Of a DNA stretch of 25,002 bases, positions 15,661 through 24,383 are shown piece by piece. This DNA comes from Planctomycetia bacterium (lineage in GTDB: Bacteria; Planctomycetota; UBA1135; GCA-002686595): NCBI GenBank assembly GCA_005778045.1, contig SXKQ01000194.1:1-25002 (forward strand). Direction: 5' to 3'. Position 1 is the first letter of the stretch. Each line of letters opens with the position of its first letter. The position numbers and the translations under genes were made by a program. Below the pieces are notes generated by a model. The model was given only the letters and a program-made list of their open reading frames with translations, made no database searches and had not been told where the DNA came from.

Positions 15661-17348
15661 GCGCCCTCCCGGGGGTCGAGCGCGTCGCGCGCCGCGTCGC
15701 CCAGCCAGCTGAGCGCGAGGCAGGTGAGCAGGATCAACGCGCCGGGACATGCGACCAGCCAGCCCCGGGAGCTCGCGCGCGCCTCCTGCAGCAGCGCACC
15801 CCACGAGGGATCGGGCAGCCGCACCCCGAAGCCGAGGAAGGACACCGACGACTCGGCAAGCATGGCGGAGATGGCCACGAACGCAGCCGCGACGAGCGCG
15901 GGCGTCAGCACGTTGGGCAGCACGTGTCGCAGGAAGATGCGCGGCTCGGAATAGCCCAGCGCGCGCGCCGCGAGTACATAGTCGAGCTCGCGTACGCGCA
16001 GCGCCTCGGCACGCACGAGCCGCGCGATGCCCGTCCAGCCGACCGCGACAATCACCAGCGTCACCCACGCGAGCGGCGAGAGTCGCGCCTGCGCCGCACG
16101 CTCCGCGCCGATCGCGGCCGCCGTGACCACGAGGAAGAACGGAGGGAACGACTGCAGCACGGCGAGAAGGGAGCTGCACAGCGCGTCGAACGGACCGCGC
16201 AGGTAACCCGCGAGTGCGCCGAGTAGCACGCCGAGGGCGAGCACGCCGAGCATCGACAGCACGCCGACCGCCAGACTCGCTCGTCCGCCCCACAGCACTC
16301 GCGCGAGCACGTCGCGCCCGCGCGCATCGGTGCCGAGCACATGGCGCACGGGGCTGTTGAGGGCCGGCTCCGCGGGCAGGACCGCCACCGGCAGGTTCGC
16401 GGGCTCGAGCCCGCTGGCCGCGCGCTCGGAGCGGGGCCCGCGCACGTAGCGTCCGCTCTCGTCGATCTCCGCCGCGGCCATCCAGGTCGGCGGTCGGGAA
16501 GCCTCCGACAGGCGCGTCTCGTCGCGTCCGAAGGGAATCGGCGGGAACCACGCGCTCGAGATCTCGATCGCCCCCGACGCGATGCCAAGCTTCACCTCGC
16601 GCGTGGCGAGCCCGCTCGGGGCGCGAAAAGCGGCGGAGCACAGCATCGCGAGCAGGAAGGCCACGGCGCCGCCCGCGAGCCAGCGGCGTGTTGGCAAGCG
16701 CCGCGCGAACAGCACGATCGTCGCGAGCCACGCGAACGCCGCGAACCAGTCCCACCAGCCGAGATCGGAGAACAGAGGAAAGGTGCGCTGCAACCGCAGG
16801 CGCATCCCCGCGCCGGAGGGGTCGAGCGGCCGGTGGCTGTCGCGCAGCTTCGCGGCCGAGGCCGACAGGTCCGCCGCGGGCCCGAGGTCATCGAGCTCGC
16901 CCGCATGCACCTTGCCGGTCCAGCCGCGCAGGCGCAGCTCGAGCGCATCGAGCGGCACCTGAGCCTCGCGCTCGGCGCCCGCGTGGCGCCGGACGGTCGA
17001 GAGTCGCAACTCCACTGCGCGCACCTCGCGCAGCAGGGCCGCATGCGCTTCCCAAGCCGCGTGCACGCTCTGCGGATCGTCCTCGCGCAGCGCCTGCCGG
17101 GCGGCGGCGGCATCGATGAGACGCTCATTCCAGCTGCGCAGCAACGGCTCGAGCTCCACGAGGCTCGCCTCGTAGGCGCCGCGATCGACCGCCAGCAGCG
17201 TGTAGGGCCGCGCAGAAGCGAGAAACGGCGCGAAGACCGCGCTCGAGATCACCAGCGCCAGCACGGCGAGCGCCAGCGCGACGCCGGGCTGCGCGCGCCA
17301 GCGCTGCCAAGCGCCCGGCCTCGAACTCACGACCTCAGCGCGCTCCAT
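15657..17348 (-). CDS. Peptide-type ABC permease (OppC/DppC-like) with long N-terminal insertion
   Basis: 563 aa, against about 300 for ordinary OppC. TM1 lies at about 22-40. A charged, probably helical and coiled periplasmic segment of about 150 residues follows (about 45-190). Two extra membrane helices come at about 197-215 (WWDWFAAFAWLATIVLFARR) and 224-242, then a second soluble stretch. The normal OppC core starts at about 335 with GTDARGRDVLARVLWGGR. The EAA coupling loop is present (LDYVLAARALGYSEPRIFLR, then HVLPN), followed by the usual end SSVSFLGFGVRLPDPSWGALL. The ATG at 17348 overlaps the OppB-like gene by 14 bp. It pairs with that permease as the membrane channel. The insertion's role is unknown; interaction with the binding protein or a cell-envelope partner is possible. 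Confidence 0.88.
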   Translation of the reverse strand: MERAEVVSSRPGAWQRWRAQPGVALALAVLALVISSAVFAPFLASARPYTLLAVDRGAYEASLVELEPLLRSWNERLIDAAAARQALREDDPQSVHAAWEAHAALLREVRAVELRLSTVRRHAGAEREAQVPLDALELRLRGWTGKVHAGELDDLGPAADLSASAAKLRDSHRPLDPSGAGMRLRLQRTFPLFSDLGWWDWFAAFAWLATIVLFARRLPTRRWLAGGAVAFLLAMLCSAAFRAPSGLATREVKLGIASGAIEISSAWFPPIPFGRDETRLSEASRPPTWMAAAEIDESGRYVRGPRSERAASGLEPANLPVAVLPAEPALNSPVRHVLGTDARGRDVLARVLWGGRASLAVGVLSMLGVLALGVLLGALAGYLRGPFDALCSSLLAVLQSFPPFFLVVTAAAIGAERAAQARLSPLAWVTLVIVAVGWTGIARLVRAEALRVRELDYVLAARALGYSEPRIFLRHVLPNVLTPALVAAAFVAISAMLAESSVSFLGFGVRLPDPSWGALLQEARASSRGWLVACPGALILLTCLALSWLGDAARDALDPREGA

Positions 17349-18378
17349 CACGTACCCGCGGATCGAGCCGCGCCTGCAGGAAGTCGGAGAGCGCGAGCCC
17401 AAGGAGCGTCATCGCGCCGGTGACGAGCACGCAGGCGGCCACCGCGTCGTACTCCCGCCGCTGCAGCGAGTCGAACGCGTACTTGCCCATGCCGGGAATC
17501 TCGAACACGGTCTCGACCAACACGGAACCGCCCACGAGCCACGGCAGAACCTGCCCCACCAGCGTGCAGGCCGGCACGAGCGCGTTGCGGACGACATGTC
17601 GCCACGCAACGGCCCGCTCCGGCAGCCCGCGCGCGCGGGCGGCGAGCACGAACTCCGAGCGCGCGACCTCCGCCGTCGCGGCGCGCATCTGGCGCGAGAT
17701 CGACGCGATGGAGGCGTAGCTCATGCACACGATCGGCAGCACGGCGTGCGCGGCGAGATCCGCGAAGCTTCCGCGCGCCGCATCGCGCGAGTGAAGCCCG
17801 AGAATCGGCAGCCAGTCGAGCCCCGTCGGCCCGAACAGCTCCTGCAACAGGAGCGCCACCCAAAAGATGGGCGCCGAGTAGGCGAGCAGCGCCAGCGCGC
17901 GCGTCCAGCCGTCGAAGACCCCGCCACGTCGCAGCCCCTGCCCGACACCGAGCGGCAGGGCGATCGCGTAGGCGAGCAGTGCCGAAAGCAGCGCCAGCGG
18001 CAGCGTGACGGACATTCGACGTACGAGTTCATGGCCGATCTCGACATCCGGTCGCAAGTACTCGCGCCCGAGGTCACCCGCCAGCAAGCCGCCCCACGGC
18101 TGTGCGCCGTTGCCGCCGAACAGCGCGTGTCCCTCGGGGCCAAGATCAAAAGGCCCGAGGTAGTGCAGGAACTGCACCGGCAGCGATCGCTCGAGGAGGT
18201 GCTCCGCGCGAAAGCGCTCGAGCGCCTCGGCGGCCGCGCTGGCCTCGACCATCTCCGAACTCGCGAAGCGCAGCGCCGCCGGATCGCCCGGCGCGAGTCG
18301 CAGCAGCGCAAAGGCCACCGCGACGAGCCCGAGCAGCGTCGCGAACGCGCGCAGCGAGCGCAGGAGCAGGTTTCGCAT
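17335..18378 (-). CDS. Peptide-type ABC permease (OppB/DppB-like)
   Basis: 347-aa inner-membrane permease. The start MRNLLLRSLRAFATLLGLVA, with APGDPAALRF right after TM1, is typical of the OppB family. A periplasmic segment follows (about 30-115), then the permease core beginning ELVRRMSVTLPLALLSALLA. The EAA loop is SEFVLAARARGLPERAVAWR followed by HVVRNALVP. The C-terminal EIPGMGKYAFDSLQRREYDAV also matches OppB. ATG 18378 is 11 bp downstream of the binding-protein stop, and the 3' end overlaps the next permease by 14 bp, so the operon is tight. A longer upstream frame is a shadow of the binding-protein gene. Confidence 0.92.
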   Translation of the reverse strand: MRNLLLRSLRAFATLLGLVAVAFALLRLAPGDPAALRFASSEMVEASAAAEALERFRAEHLLERSLPVQFLHYLGPFDLGPEGHALFGGNGAQPWGGLLAGDLGREYLRPDVEIGHELVRRMSVTLPLALLSALLAYAIALPLGVGQGLRRGGVFDGWTRALALLAYSAPIFWVALLLQELFGPTGLDWLPILGLHSRDAARGSFADLAAHAVLPIVCMSYASIASISRQMRAATAEVARSEFVLAARARGLPERAVAWRHVVRNALVPACTLVGQVLPWLVGGSVLVETVFEIPGMGKYAFDSLQRREYDAVAACVLVTGAMTLLGLALSDFLQARLDPRVRDGAR

Positions 18379-18389
18379 GCCGCGCCTCG

Positions 18390-20321
18390 CTAGTCCGCGA
18401 AGTACCACTCGCGCACGCGGAGGCCCGGATCGACGGGACCGATGCGCACGTTGCGCAGGCGCAGCGACGCACCGAACTTGTGCGGCACCTTCACGCCGTA
18501 ATTGTAGGCCTGCTCGGCGTACAGACGCCGCTGCAGCTCGCGACTGATGGCGCCGCGGCGCGCAGCGTCGAGCTCCACCGTGTAGGCGTCGATCAGCCGG
18601 TCGACCTCGGGATCGGCGAACGAGGTCTCGTTGGCCGTGCCGGTTCCGACCTCGCGCGAGTGCCAGCGCTGTGCGGGATCGCTCTCGATCGGCACGACCC
18701 ACACCTTGAAAACACCGTCGAACTGCCGCTCGCGCACGCGCTCGATGAGCACGGGCCAGGCGACGGCGCTGATGTCGAGCCGCACGCCCGCCTGCGCGAG
18801 CGTCTCCTGATAGCGCTGCAGGAACACCTCGCCCGAGCGGCTTCCGGCCTGCGTGAGCAGCTCGATCGCCAGCGGCTTGCCATCGCGATCGGCGAACCCG
18901 TCGCCGTCGCGGTCGTACCAGCCCGCCTCGGCGAGCAAGGTCCGCGCACGCGCGACGTCGAACGGCAGCGGCGCGAGCTCCCGATCGTAGTCCGCGCCAC
19001 CGTCGAACCACTCCGCGGTGACGCGCTGGGCCAGCCCGCGGTAGAAGCCCTGCACATACCCGTCCCAGTCGGTCGCGAGCGTGAGCGCCGTGCGCACGCG
19101 GGCATCGGCGAGCTGCGGCCGGCGCAGGTTCCAGCCGATGTAGCTCGCGCGCGGCGTGTAGAAGTGCCCGACGTAAGCGCGCGACGTGAACTCTGGATCC
19201 GTACTCGCGCGGAAGTAGTCGTCCGAGAGCAGCCGCGACGTGAAGTCGATCTCACCGGCGCACAGCGCGCGATAGGCGAGCGCATCGTCCGTGATGAGTC
19301 GCCAACGGATCGCGTCGAACCAGCCGGAGTCCTCCGAGGGCCAGCCGTTCTCGACGCGCTCGGCCTCGACGTACTCGTCACCGAACTCCACCAACCGGTA
19401 GGGACCGATGCCGATCCAGCGCCGGTTGGCGGGGTGTTCGTTGACGTGCGCCGCGAGTTCGGCGTCGCTGGCCTCGGGACGCGAATCCGGATGGCTCGAA
19501 TCGCGCAGGTCGTACACGTGCGCCGGCAGCGGGATCAGCGCCTCGAACACGGCGGCGGCTCCGAAGTACTGGCGGTCGTAAAAGAAGCGCAGCGAGCGCT
19601 CGTCGAGCTTCTCCGCGAGCACGAGGTGCTCGAATTCGAAGCGCTTCTCGTCACACTGCACCTGCGGGATCTTCGCGAGCCGCCAAGTGAGCAGGAAGTC
19701 CTCGACGCGCAGCGGCGCGCCGTCGTGCCAGCGGATCCCGGGACGCAGCCGGAAGGTGTAGACCGTGCCGCGCTCGATGCGCGCGACGTCCGCCTTCGCC
19801 ACGACGATCGTTGCGCCGAGCGCATGTCCGGGCGAGGAGCGCGGCACGACACGCCAGCTCTCTCCCTGCTCGAAGAGCTCGCCATACAGTCGACGCCCGT
19901 CGCGCCGCACGAGCGTGTCCTCGACCACCCAGCTCTCAGCGAGCTGCGGACGGTGCACTCCGGTGTACAGGTCGCGCGCCACCAGCGTCCCGTGGAGCTC
20001 CTGCAGGATGCGTCGGGTGACGCCGGAATTGTCGAGCAGGTAGTTCAGCTGCCGCGGCAAGGCCTCGACATGCACCACGACCTTGCCGCCCCGGCGGGGG
20101 GCGGGGAGCGCATCCGTGCTGGGATCAGGACCCGGGCGAAAGTGATCCGGCCGAGTCGCGTCGGGGGCCACGTCGAGCGGCGCACCCGACCGAGGGGCCG
20201 GAGGAGCCATTGCGGGCGTCGGCGCAGGCACGTCGGGGCCACAGGAAACCAGCCACGAGGACGCCAGCGCGGCGAGCGCGAGGATGGCCGACCGGAGCGG
20301 AATGGCGTGCGCCTTGGACAT
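18390..20321 (-). CDS. Peptide-type ABC substrate-binding lipoprotein (SBP_bac_5 family)
   Basis: 643 aa. ATG 20321 gives a lipoprotein signal with lipobox LVSC (Cys27). A Pro/Ala-rich linker (about 30-75) precedes the binding fold. Family 5 features: QLAESWVVEDTLVRRDG near the start, VYTFRLRPGIRWHDGAPLRVEDF in the first lobe (the classic hydrophobic/WhdG signature), GPYRLVEFGDEYVEAERVE, then DARVRTALTLATDWDGYVQG in the second lobe, and WYDRDGDGFADRDGKPLAIE near 490, a normal family element. It captures peptides or other solutes in the periplasm and hands them to the adjacent OppB/OppC pair. A GGAGG lies about 12 nt before the ATG. It is transcribed away from the second importer across a 239-bp gap. 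Confidence 0.92.
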   Translation of the reverse strand: MSKAHAIPLRSAILALAALASSWLVSCGPDVPAPTPAMAPPAPRSGAPLDVAPDATRPDHFRPGPDPSTDALPAPRRGGKVVVHVEALPRQLNYLLDNSGVTRRILQELHGTLVARDLYTGVHRPQLAESWVVEDTLVRRDGRRLYGELFEQGESWRVVPRSSPGHALGATIVVAKADVARIERGTVYTFRLRPGIRWHDGAPLRVEDFLLTWRLAKIPQVQCDEKRFEFEHLVLAEKLDERSLRFFYDRQYFGAAAVFEALIPLPAHVYDLRDSSHPDSRPEASDAELAAHVNEHPANRRWIGIGPYRLVEFGDEYVEAERVENGWPSEDSGWFDAIRWRLITDDALAYRALCAGEIDFTSRLLSDDYFRASTDPEFTSRAYVGHFYTPRASYIGWNLRRPQLADARVRTALTLATDWDGYVQGFYRGLAQRVTAEWFDGGADYDRELAPLPFDVARARTLLAEAGWYDRDGDGFADRDGKPLAIELLTQAGSRSGEVFLQRYQETLAQAGVRLDISAVAWPVLIERVRERQFDGVFKVWVVPIESDPAQRWHSREVGTGTANETSFADPEVDRLIDAYTVELDAARRGAISRELQRRLYAEQAYNYGVKVPHKFGASLRLRNVRIGPVDPGLRVREWYFAD

Positions 20322-20406
20322 CGTGCGGGAGAGCCTCCGCGCAGGGCGGAAGGGTCGACGCGACCGGGACAAGCCGCGCGGAACTCTGGCAGGAATACAC
20401 CACGCG

Positions 20407-20510
20407 CCGACCGAAGGCTACAGCGGTCGGACGATCGATCGCCGCGCCGTGCTCCGGGCGCAACTCGGTGCCCCGAGTGCGGCTGTGCGCTGCGAGATCG
20501 GAGCGGTCGG
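20407..20510. promoter_or_regulatory. Divergent control region with candidate operator repeats
   Basis: Inside the 239-bp gap between the two divergent binding-protein genes. A perfect inverted repeat CCGACCG (20407-20413) / CGGTCGG (20424-20430) has a 10-nt spacer. The 9-mer AGCGGTCGG occurs at 20422-20430 and again at 20502-20510, 80 bp apart. A 10-bp palindrome CGATCGATCG (20432-20441) sits at the centre of the gap, and ACTCGG-N4-CCGAGT lies at 20463-20478. The repeated half-sites suggest binding of a dimeric regulator, but none is encoded in the window. Confidence 0.35.
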
Positions 20511-20520
20511 CAACGCAGCC

Positions 20521-20549
20521 GAGACTTCGCCCACGGGCCTGCGTAGGAT
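20521..20549 (+). promoter_or_regulatory. Weak promoter candidate for second importer
   Basis: GAGACT (20521-20526), 17 bp, then TAGGAT (20544-20549), 11 nt before ATG 20561. The -35 matches only in its GAC core. The geometry would give a leader of only a few nucleotides. Confidence 0.25.
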
Positions 20550-20560
20550 CCGACGGAGCC

Positions 20561-22330
20561 ATGTCCCCGATGCCCTCCACGATCGGCGCTCGACTCGCAC
20601 TGGCGTCGACGCTTCTCGGCGTTCTGGGGCTGTACGTGGTGGCCTTCGCCCTGCGCTCGGGACGCCCGCGTGCGGACTTCGCGTTCACTGGCGGCGGCGA
20701 GCTGCGCAGCCTCGATCCCCACGGCGTAACAGGAGTGCCCGAAGGACGCGTGATGCGCATCCTCTATGAGGGACTCGTGGCGCGCAATCCGCGAACCCTC
20801 GCGGTCGAGCCCGGCGCTGCCAAGGGCTGGAAGGTCAGCCCCGACGGGCGGACGTTCACCTTCACCCTGCGCGCCGACGCGCGCTGGTCCAACGGCGAGC
20901 CGCTCACCGCTGCGGACTTCGAGTGGAGCTTCCGGCGCATGCTGGAGCCTGCGACGGCCTGCGAGTACGCCTCGTCGCTCTGGCTGGTCGAGGGTGCCCG
21001 CGAGTTCTCCACGGGACAAGCCGCCGGAGGCGTTCAGCGCGAGCGCGACTGGAGCCGCGTGGGAATCGTCGCGCGCGACGCAAGCGAGCTCGAAATCCGG
21101 CTCGAGCGTGCCACCCCGCACTTCCTCCCGCTGCTCTCGCTGCACGTCTTCGCTCCCGTGCACCGCGCGAGCCTCGAGCCGCTGCAGCAGCAATTCCCGC
21201 GCGACTGGGCCACGCGCTGGACGCGGCCGGGCGCGCTCGTCACGAACGGTCCCTTCCGCCTCAGCGAGCGCCGCATCGGCGAGGTACTGCGCTTCGAGCG
21301 CAACGAACACTACTGGGACGCACGCAACGTGGCGATGCGCACGATCGACGTGCTCTCCGTCGAGAGCTGGTCGAGCGCGCTCAACCTGTACCTCGCGGGC
21401 GAGCTCGACTGGGTCGACGGCGCGATCCCTTCGACCCTCGTGCCCGAGCTCCTCGACCGCGAGGACTTCAACCCGCGCCCGTATCTCGGCGTCTACTTCT
21501 ACCGCATCAATGTCACGCGCCCGCCGCTCGATCGACGCGAGGTGCGCGCCGCGCTCGCGACGTCCCTGCGTCGCAAGGAAATCTGCGAGCTCGTGCTCAA
21601 GGCAGGCCAGCAGCCGGCCTTCAGCTTCCTGCCGCCGCAGGTCGGCGACTATCGGTCGCCGAGTACCTTCGGGGAGAGCGCCGATTACGCACAGAAGCTG
21701 CTGCGAGACGCGGGACTCGCTGACGCCGAGGGCAAGCTCAACCTGCGCGAGCTCGAGTTGCACTTCAACACCAGCGAGGTGCACCGCGACATCGCGGAAG
21801 TGGCGGCGGAACAGTGGCGCGCGGCCCTCGGTCTAGAAGTGCGGCTGCGCAATCAAGAGTGGAAGTCGTTCCTCGACGCGCAGGGCAAGCTCGACTACGA
21901 CCTCTCGCGCTCGAGCTGGATCGCCGACTACGCGGATCCCTCGAGCTTCCTCGACATCTGGACCACGGGCCACGAGAACAACCGTACGGGCTGGTCCAAT
22001 CGCCAGTACGACGAGTTCGTCACCGCGGCCCACAGCGAGCGCGATCCGACCCGCTGCCGCGAGCTGTACGCCAACGCCGAGCGCATCCTGCTGTACGAGC
22101 TGCCGTGCATTCCGATCTACCACTACGTCAGCCAGAATCTTGTCGATCCGCGCGTCGGCGGCTTCGGCCAGAACGCGCTCAATGAGCAGTCGCCCAAGCA
22201 CTGGTACTGGCGGTCGGATAAGGAACTCGAGGACGTGCGGACCCAGTCGACGCGACTCAGCGAGCGCGTCGAGTCCCACGGGCCGGTGGAAGGCCTGTAC
22301 GCGCCGGCGCACGCGAAGGAGCAGCTGTGA
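20561..22330 (+). CDS. Peptide-type ABC substrate-binding protein (OppA-like), membrane-anchored
   Basis: 589 aa. ATG 20561 is chosen at the head of a hydrophobic segment (ARLALASTLLGVLGLYVVAF, about 9-28). An in-frame ATG lies at 20570. There is no lipobox cysteine, so it is probably an uncleaved signal anchor or a secreted protein, unlike the lipoprotein of the divergent operon. OppA features: ADFAFTGGGELRSLDPHG, FTFTLRADARWSNGEPLTAA followed by DFEWSFRRML, LSVESWSSALNLYLAGELDW, DYDLSRSSWIADYADPSSFL and a C-terminal ILLYELPCIPIYHYVSQN. These match the OppA/MppA branch more closely than the first binding protein does. It overlaps the next gene by GTGA (22327-22330). It probably binds oligopeptides. 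Confidence 0.92.
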   Translation: MSPMPSTIGARLALASTLLGVLGLYVVAFALRSGRPRADFAFTGGGELRSLDPHGVTGVPEGRVMRILYEGLVARNPRTLAVEPGAAKGWKVSPDGRTFTFTLRADARWSNGEPLTAADFEWSFRRMLEPATACEYASSLWLVEGAREFSTGQAAGGVQRERDWSRVGIVARDASELEIRLERATPHFLPLLSLHVFAPVHRASLEPLQQQFPRDWATRWTRPGALVTNGPFRLSERRIGEVLRFERNEHYWDARNVAMRTIDVLSVESWSSALNLYLAGELDWVDGAIPSTLVPELLDREDFNPRPYLGVYFYRINVTRPPLDRREVRAALATSLRRKEICELVLKAGQQPAFSFLPPQVGDYRSPSTFGESADYAQKLLRDAGLADAEGKLNLRELELHFNTSEVHRDIAEVAAEQWRAALGLEVRLRNQEWKSFLDAQGKLDYDLSRSSWIADYADPSSFLDIWTTGHENNRTGWSNRQYDEFVTAAHSERDPTRCRELYANAERILLYELPCIPIYHYVSQNLVDPRVGGFGQNALNEQSPKHWYWRSDKELEDVRTQSTRLSERVESHGPVEGLYAPAHAKEQL

Positions 22331-23307
22331 GGCGCTTCCTGCTGCGACGCCTCGCGTGGTTCGCGCTCACGGTCTGGACCGTGATCACGATCTCGTTCGT
22401 GCTGATGCGCAGCGTCCCGGGCGGGCCGCTGTCCTCCGATCGCACGCTCCACCCCACCGTCGAGGCCGCCGTCAACGCGCGCTACCACCTCGACTGGCCC
22501 GCATGGCGCCAGTACCTGCAGACGCTCGGGCCGCTCAACCTCGACGAGCACGGCCTGCTCGGCGATCGCAGCGACATGTTCGGCGGGATCCTCGCCCTCG
22601 ACCTCGGGCCCTCGCTGCAGCACCGCGACGTCTCGGTGAACGAAATCGTCGCACAGTCGCTGCCCGTCTCCGCGGCCCTCGGCGTCACCGCGCTCGGCTG
22701 GGCCCTCCTGCTCGGCCTCACGGGCGGTCTCGTCTCCGCGCTGCGCCCGGGCACGGCGCTCGACACGGGTGCGCGCGTGCTCTCAACGCTCGGCCTGTCG
22801 CTCCCAAACTTCGTGATCGCCTCGTTCCTCGTGCTCGCGCTCGCGGTCGCGCTGCCGATCTTTCCCGTTGCGGGCTGGGGCACGCCCGCGCACCTCGTGC
22901 TGCCCAGCTTCGCGCTCGGGGCGCCCTTCGCGGCCTACGTCGCGCGCCTATTCCGCGCCGGACTGCTCGAGACGCTCTCGCAGGACTGCATCCGCACGGC
23001 GCGGGCGAAGGGCGTGCCGTGGCGACAGGTGGTGCTGCGTCACGCCCTGCCGGGCGCGCTCGTGCCGGTCATCTCGTTCCTCGGCCCCGCGGCCGCCGGC
23101 ATCCTCACCGGCAGCCTCGTGATCGAGCGCATCTTCACGATCCCCGGAACGGGCTCGCACTTCGTCGCCGGAGCGCTCAACCGCGACTACGCGCTCGCCA
23201 TGGGCGTGACGCTCGTCTACACCGTCGCCGTCTACGCGCTCAACGTGCTCGTCGACCTCGCCTACGCCGTGATCGATCCGCGCATCGAGCTGGAGAAGGA
23301 CGCGTGA
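22327..23307 (+). CDS. Peptide-type ABC permease (OppB-like), second importer
   Basis: 326-aa inner-membrane permease. It starts with GTG inside the GTGA overlap with the binding-protein stop; residues RRFLLRRLAWFALTVWTVIT form TM1, then MRSVPGGPL as in OppB. A periplasmic loop follows (about 35-105). The core starts VNEIVAQSLPVSAALGVTAL. The EAA loop is QDCIRTARAKGVPWRQVVLR followed by HALPGALVP, and FTIPGTGSHFVAGALNRDY near the C-terminus is a strong OppB signature. The length is normal for the family. It ends overlapping the next GTG start (23304), so the genes are translationally coupled. Confidence 0.93.
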   Translation: MRRFLLRRLAWFALTVWTVITISFVLMRSVPGGPLSSDRTLHPTVEAAVNARYHLDWPAWRQYLQTLGPLNLDEHGLLGDRSDMFGGILALDLGPSLQHRDVSVNEIVAQSLPVSAALGVTALGWALLLGLTGGLVSALRPGTALDTGARVLSTLGLSLPNFVIASFLVLALAVALPIFPVAGWGTPAHLVLPSFALGAPFAAYVARLFRAGLLETLSQDCIRTARAKGVPWRQVVLRHALPGALVPVISFLGPAAAGILTGSLVIERIFTIPGTGSHFVAGALNRDYALAMGVTLVYTVAVYALNVLVDLAYAVIDPRIELEKDA

Positions 23308-24383
23308 GCACGGCGCCGCGCAAGGGCGACTGGTTCGGCGACGCGACCTTCGAGCGCGTGGCCGAGCAGTTCGCGGGCGAGTCGAGTCCGAGCCTGTGGG
23401 CTGATGTACGCCGCCGCCTCGCCGCGCGTGCCTCGGCGCGCTGGAGCCTGCGCTGGCTGCTCGCGCTCGTGCTCGCCAGCCTCATCGTGCCGCTGCTGCC
23501 CCTGCCGTCGCCCGCCGCGATGGCGCTCGACAAGCAACCCAAGCCGCCGGTCGCGCCGTGGGTGGAGCCGTTCAACGAGCGCTTCGAGCCCTATTACGGC
23601 GAGCTCAATCCGCTCGACCGCGCGCTCGTGTCCGTGCGCCGGAGCGTCTTCGGATCGAAGCAGACCGGCCCGTGGCTCGGGACCGACGCCAAGGGACGCG
23701 ATACGCTCTCGCGCATCCTCTGGGGCAGCCGCACGTCCCTGCTCGTGGCCCTGTTCGCGGCGCTGACCAGCCTCTCGATCGGCGTCGCGTGGGGCGCCGT
23801 CGCCGGCCTCGCGCGCTCGCGCATCGACAATGCGATGATGCGTACCGTCGACGTGCTGCAGTCGCTCCCCACGATCTTCCTCGTGATCTTCCTGCTCTCG
23901 TTCCTCAACGCGCCCAGCCCGGACGGCGCGGCACGCAGCGTGTCGCGCGAAACCGTGTTCTTCCTCGTGATCGGCGCCGTGAGTTGGCTGCCGATGGCGC
24001 GCGTCGTGCGCGGACAGGTGCTCGCGCTGCGCCACGCGGCGTTCGTCGAGGTCGCGCGCACGCAGGGTGCGTCGACCAGCTGGATCGTGCGTGCGCACCT
24101 CGTGCCGAACGTGCTGCCGATCGTGCTCGTCTACCTCACTCTCACGCTGCCGAGCGTGATCCTCTACGAGGCCTTCCTCTCCTTCCTCGGCCTCGGAGTC
24201 GAGGCGCCCAAGGTGAGCTGGGGCGTGCTCGCCGCCGACGGAGCCGAGGCGATCAGTCCGCTGGCCACGTTCTGGTGGCTGCCGCTTGGGCCAGCGATCG
24301 CCATGGGCGCCACGCTGCTCGCGCTCGGCCTCGTGGGCGACGCGCTGCGCGATGCGCTCGACATGAAGCGGAGCGAAGCATGA
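23304..24383 (+). CDS. Peptide-type ABC permease (OppC-like), second importer
   Basis: 359 aa from a GTG start in a GTGA overlap with the OppB-like gene. A soluble N-terminus of about 40 residues (FERVAEQFAGESSPSLWADV) precedes TM1 (about 48-65). The periplasmic loop holds GTDAKGRDTLSRILWGSR, the OppC signature. The EAA loop is FVEVARTQGASTSWIVRAHL followed by VPNVLP, and the C-terminal part YEAFLSFLGLGVEAPKVSWG matches OppC. It is normal in length, in contrast to the 563-aa OppC-like protein of the divergent operon. The stop overlaps the next ATG as ATGA (24380-24383). Confidence 0.93.
   Translation: MSTAPRKGDWFGDATFERVAEQFAGESSPSLWADVRRRLAARASARWSLRWLLALVLASLIVPLLPLPSPAAMALDKQPKPPVAPWVEPFNERFEPYYGELNPLDRALVSVRRSVFGSKQTGPWLGTDAKGRDTLSRILWGSRTSLLVALFAALTSLSIGVAWGAVAGLARSRIDNAMMRTVDVLQSLPTIFLVIFLLSFLNAPSPDGAARSVSRETVFFLVIGAVSWLPMARVVRGQVLALRHAAFVEVARTQGASTSWIVRAHLVPNVLPIVLVYLTLTLPSVILYEAFLSFLGLGVEAPKVSWGVLAADGAEAISPLATFWWLPLGPAIAMGATLLALGLVGDALRDALDMKRSEA

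Noticed and set aside
18885..18930. DRDGDGFADRDG in the binding lipoprotein as a dockerin or EF-hand module
   Set aside because: This segment (minus strand) is a regular element of family 5 binding proteins and lacks the repeat of a dockerin.
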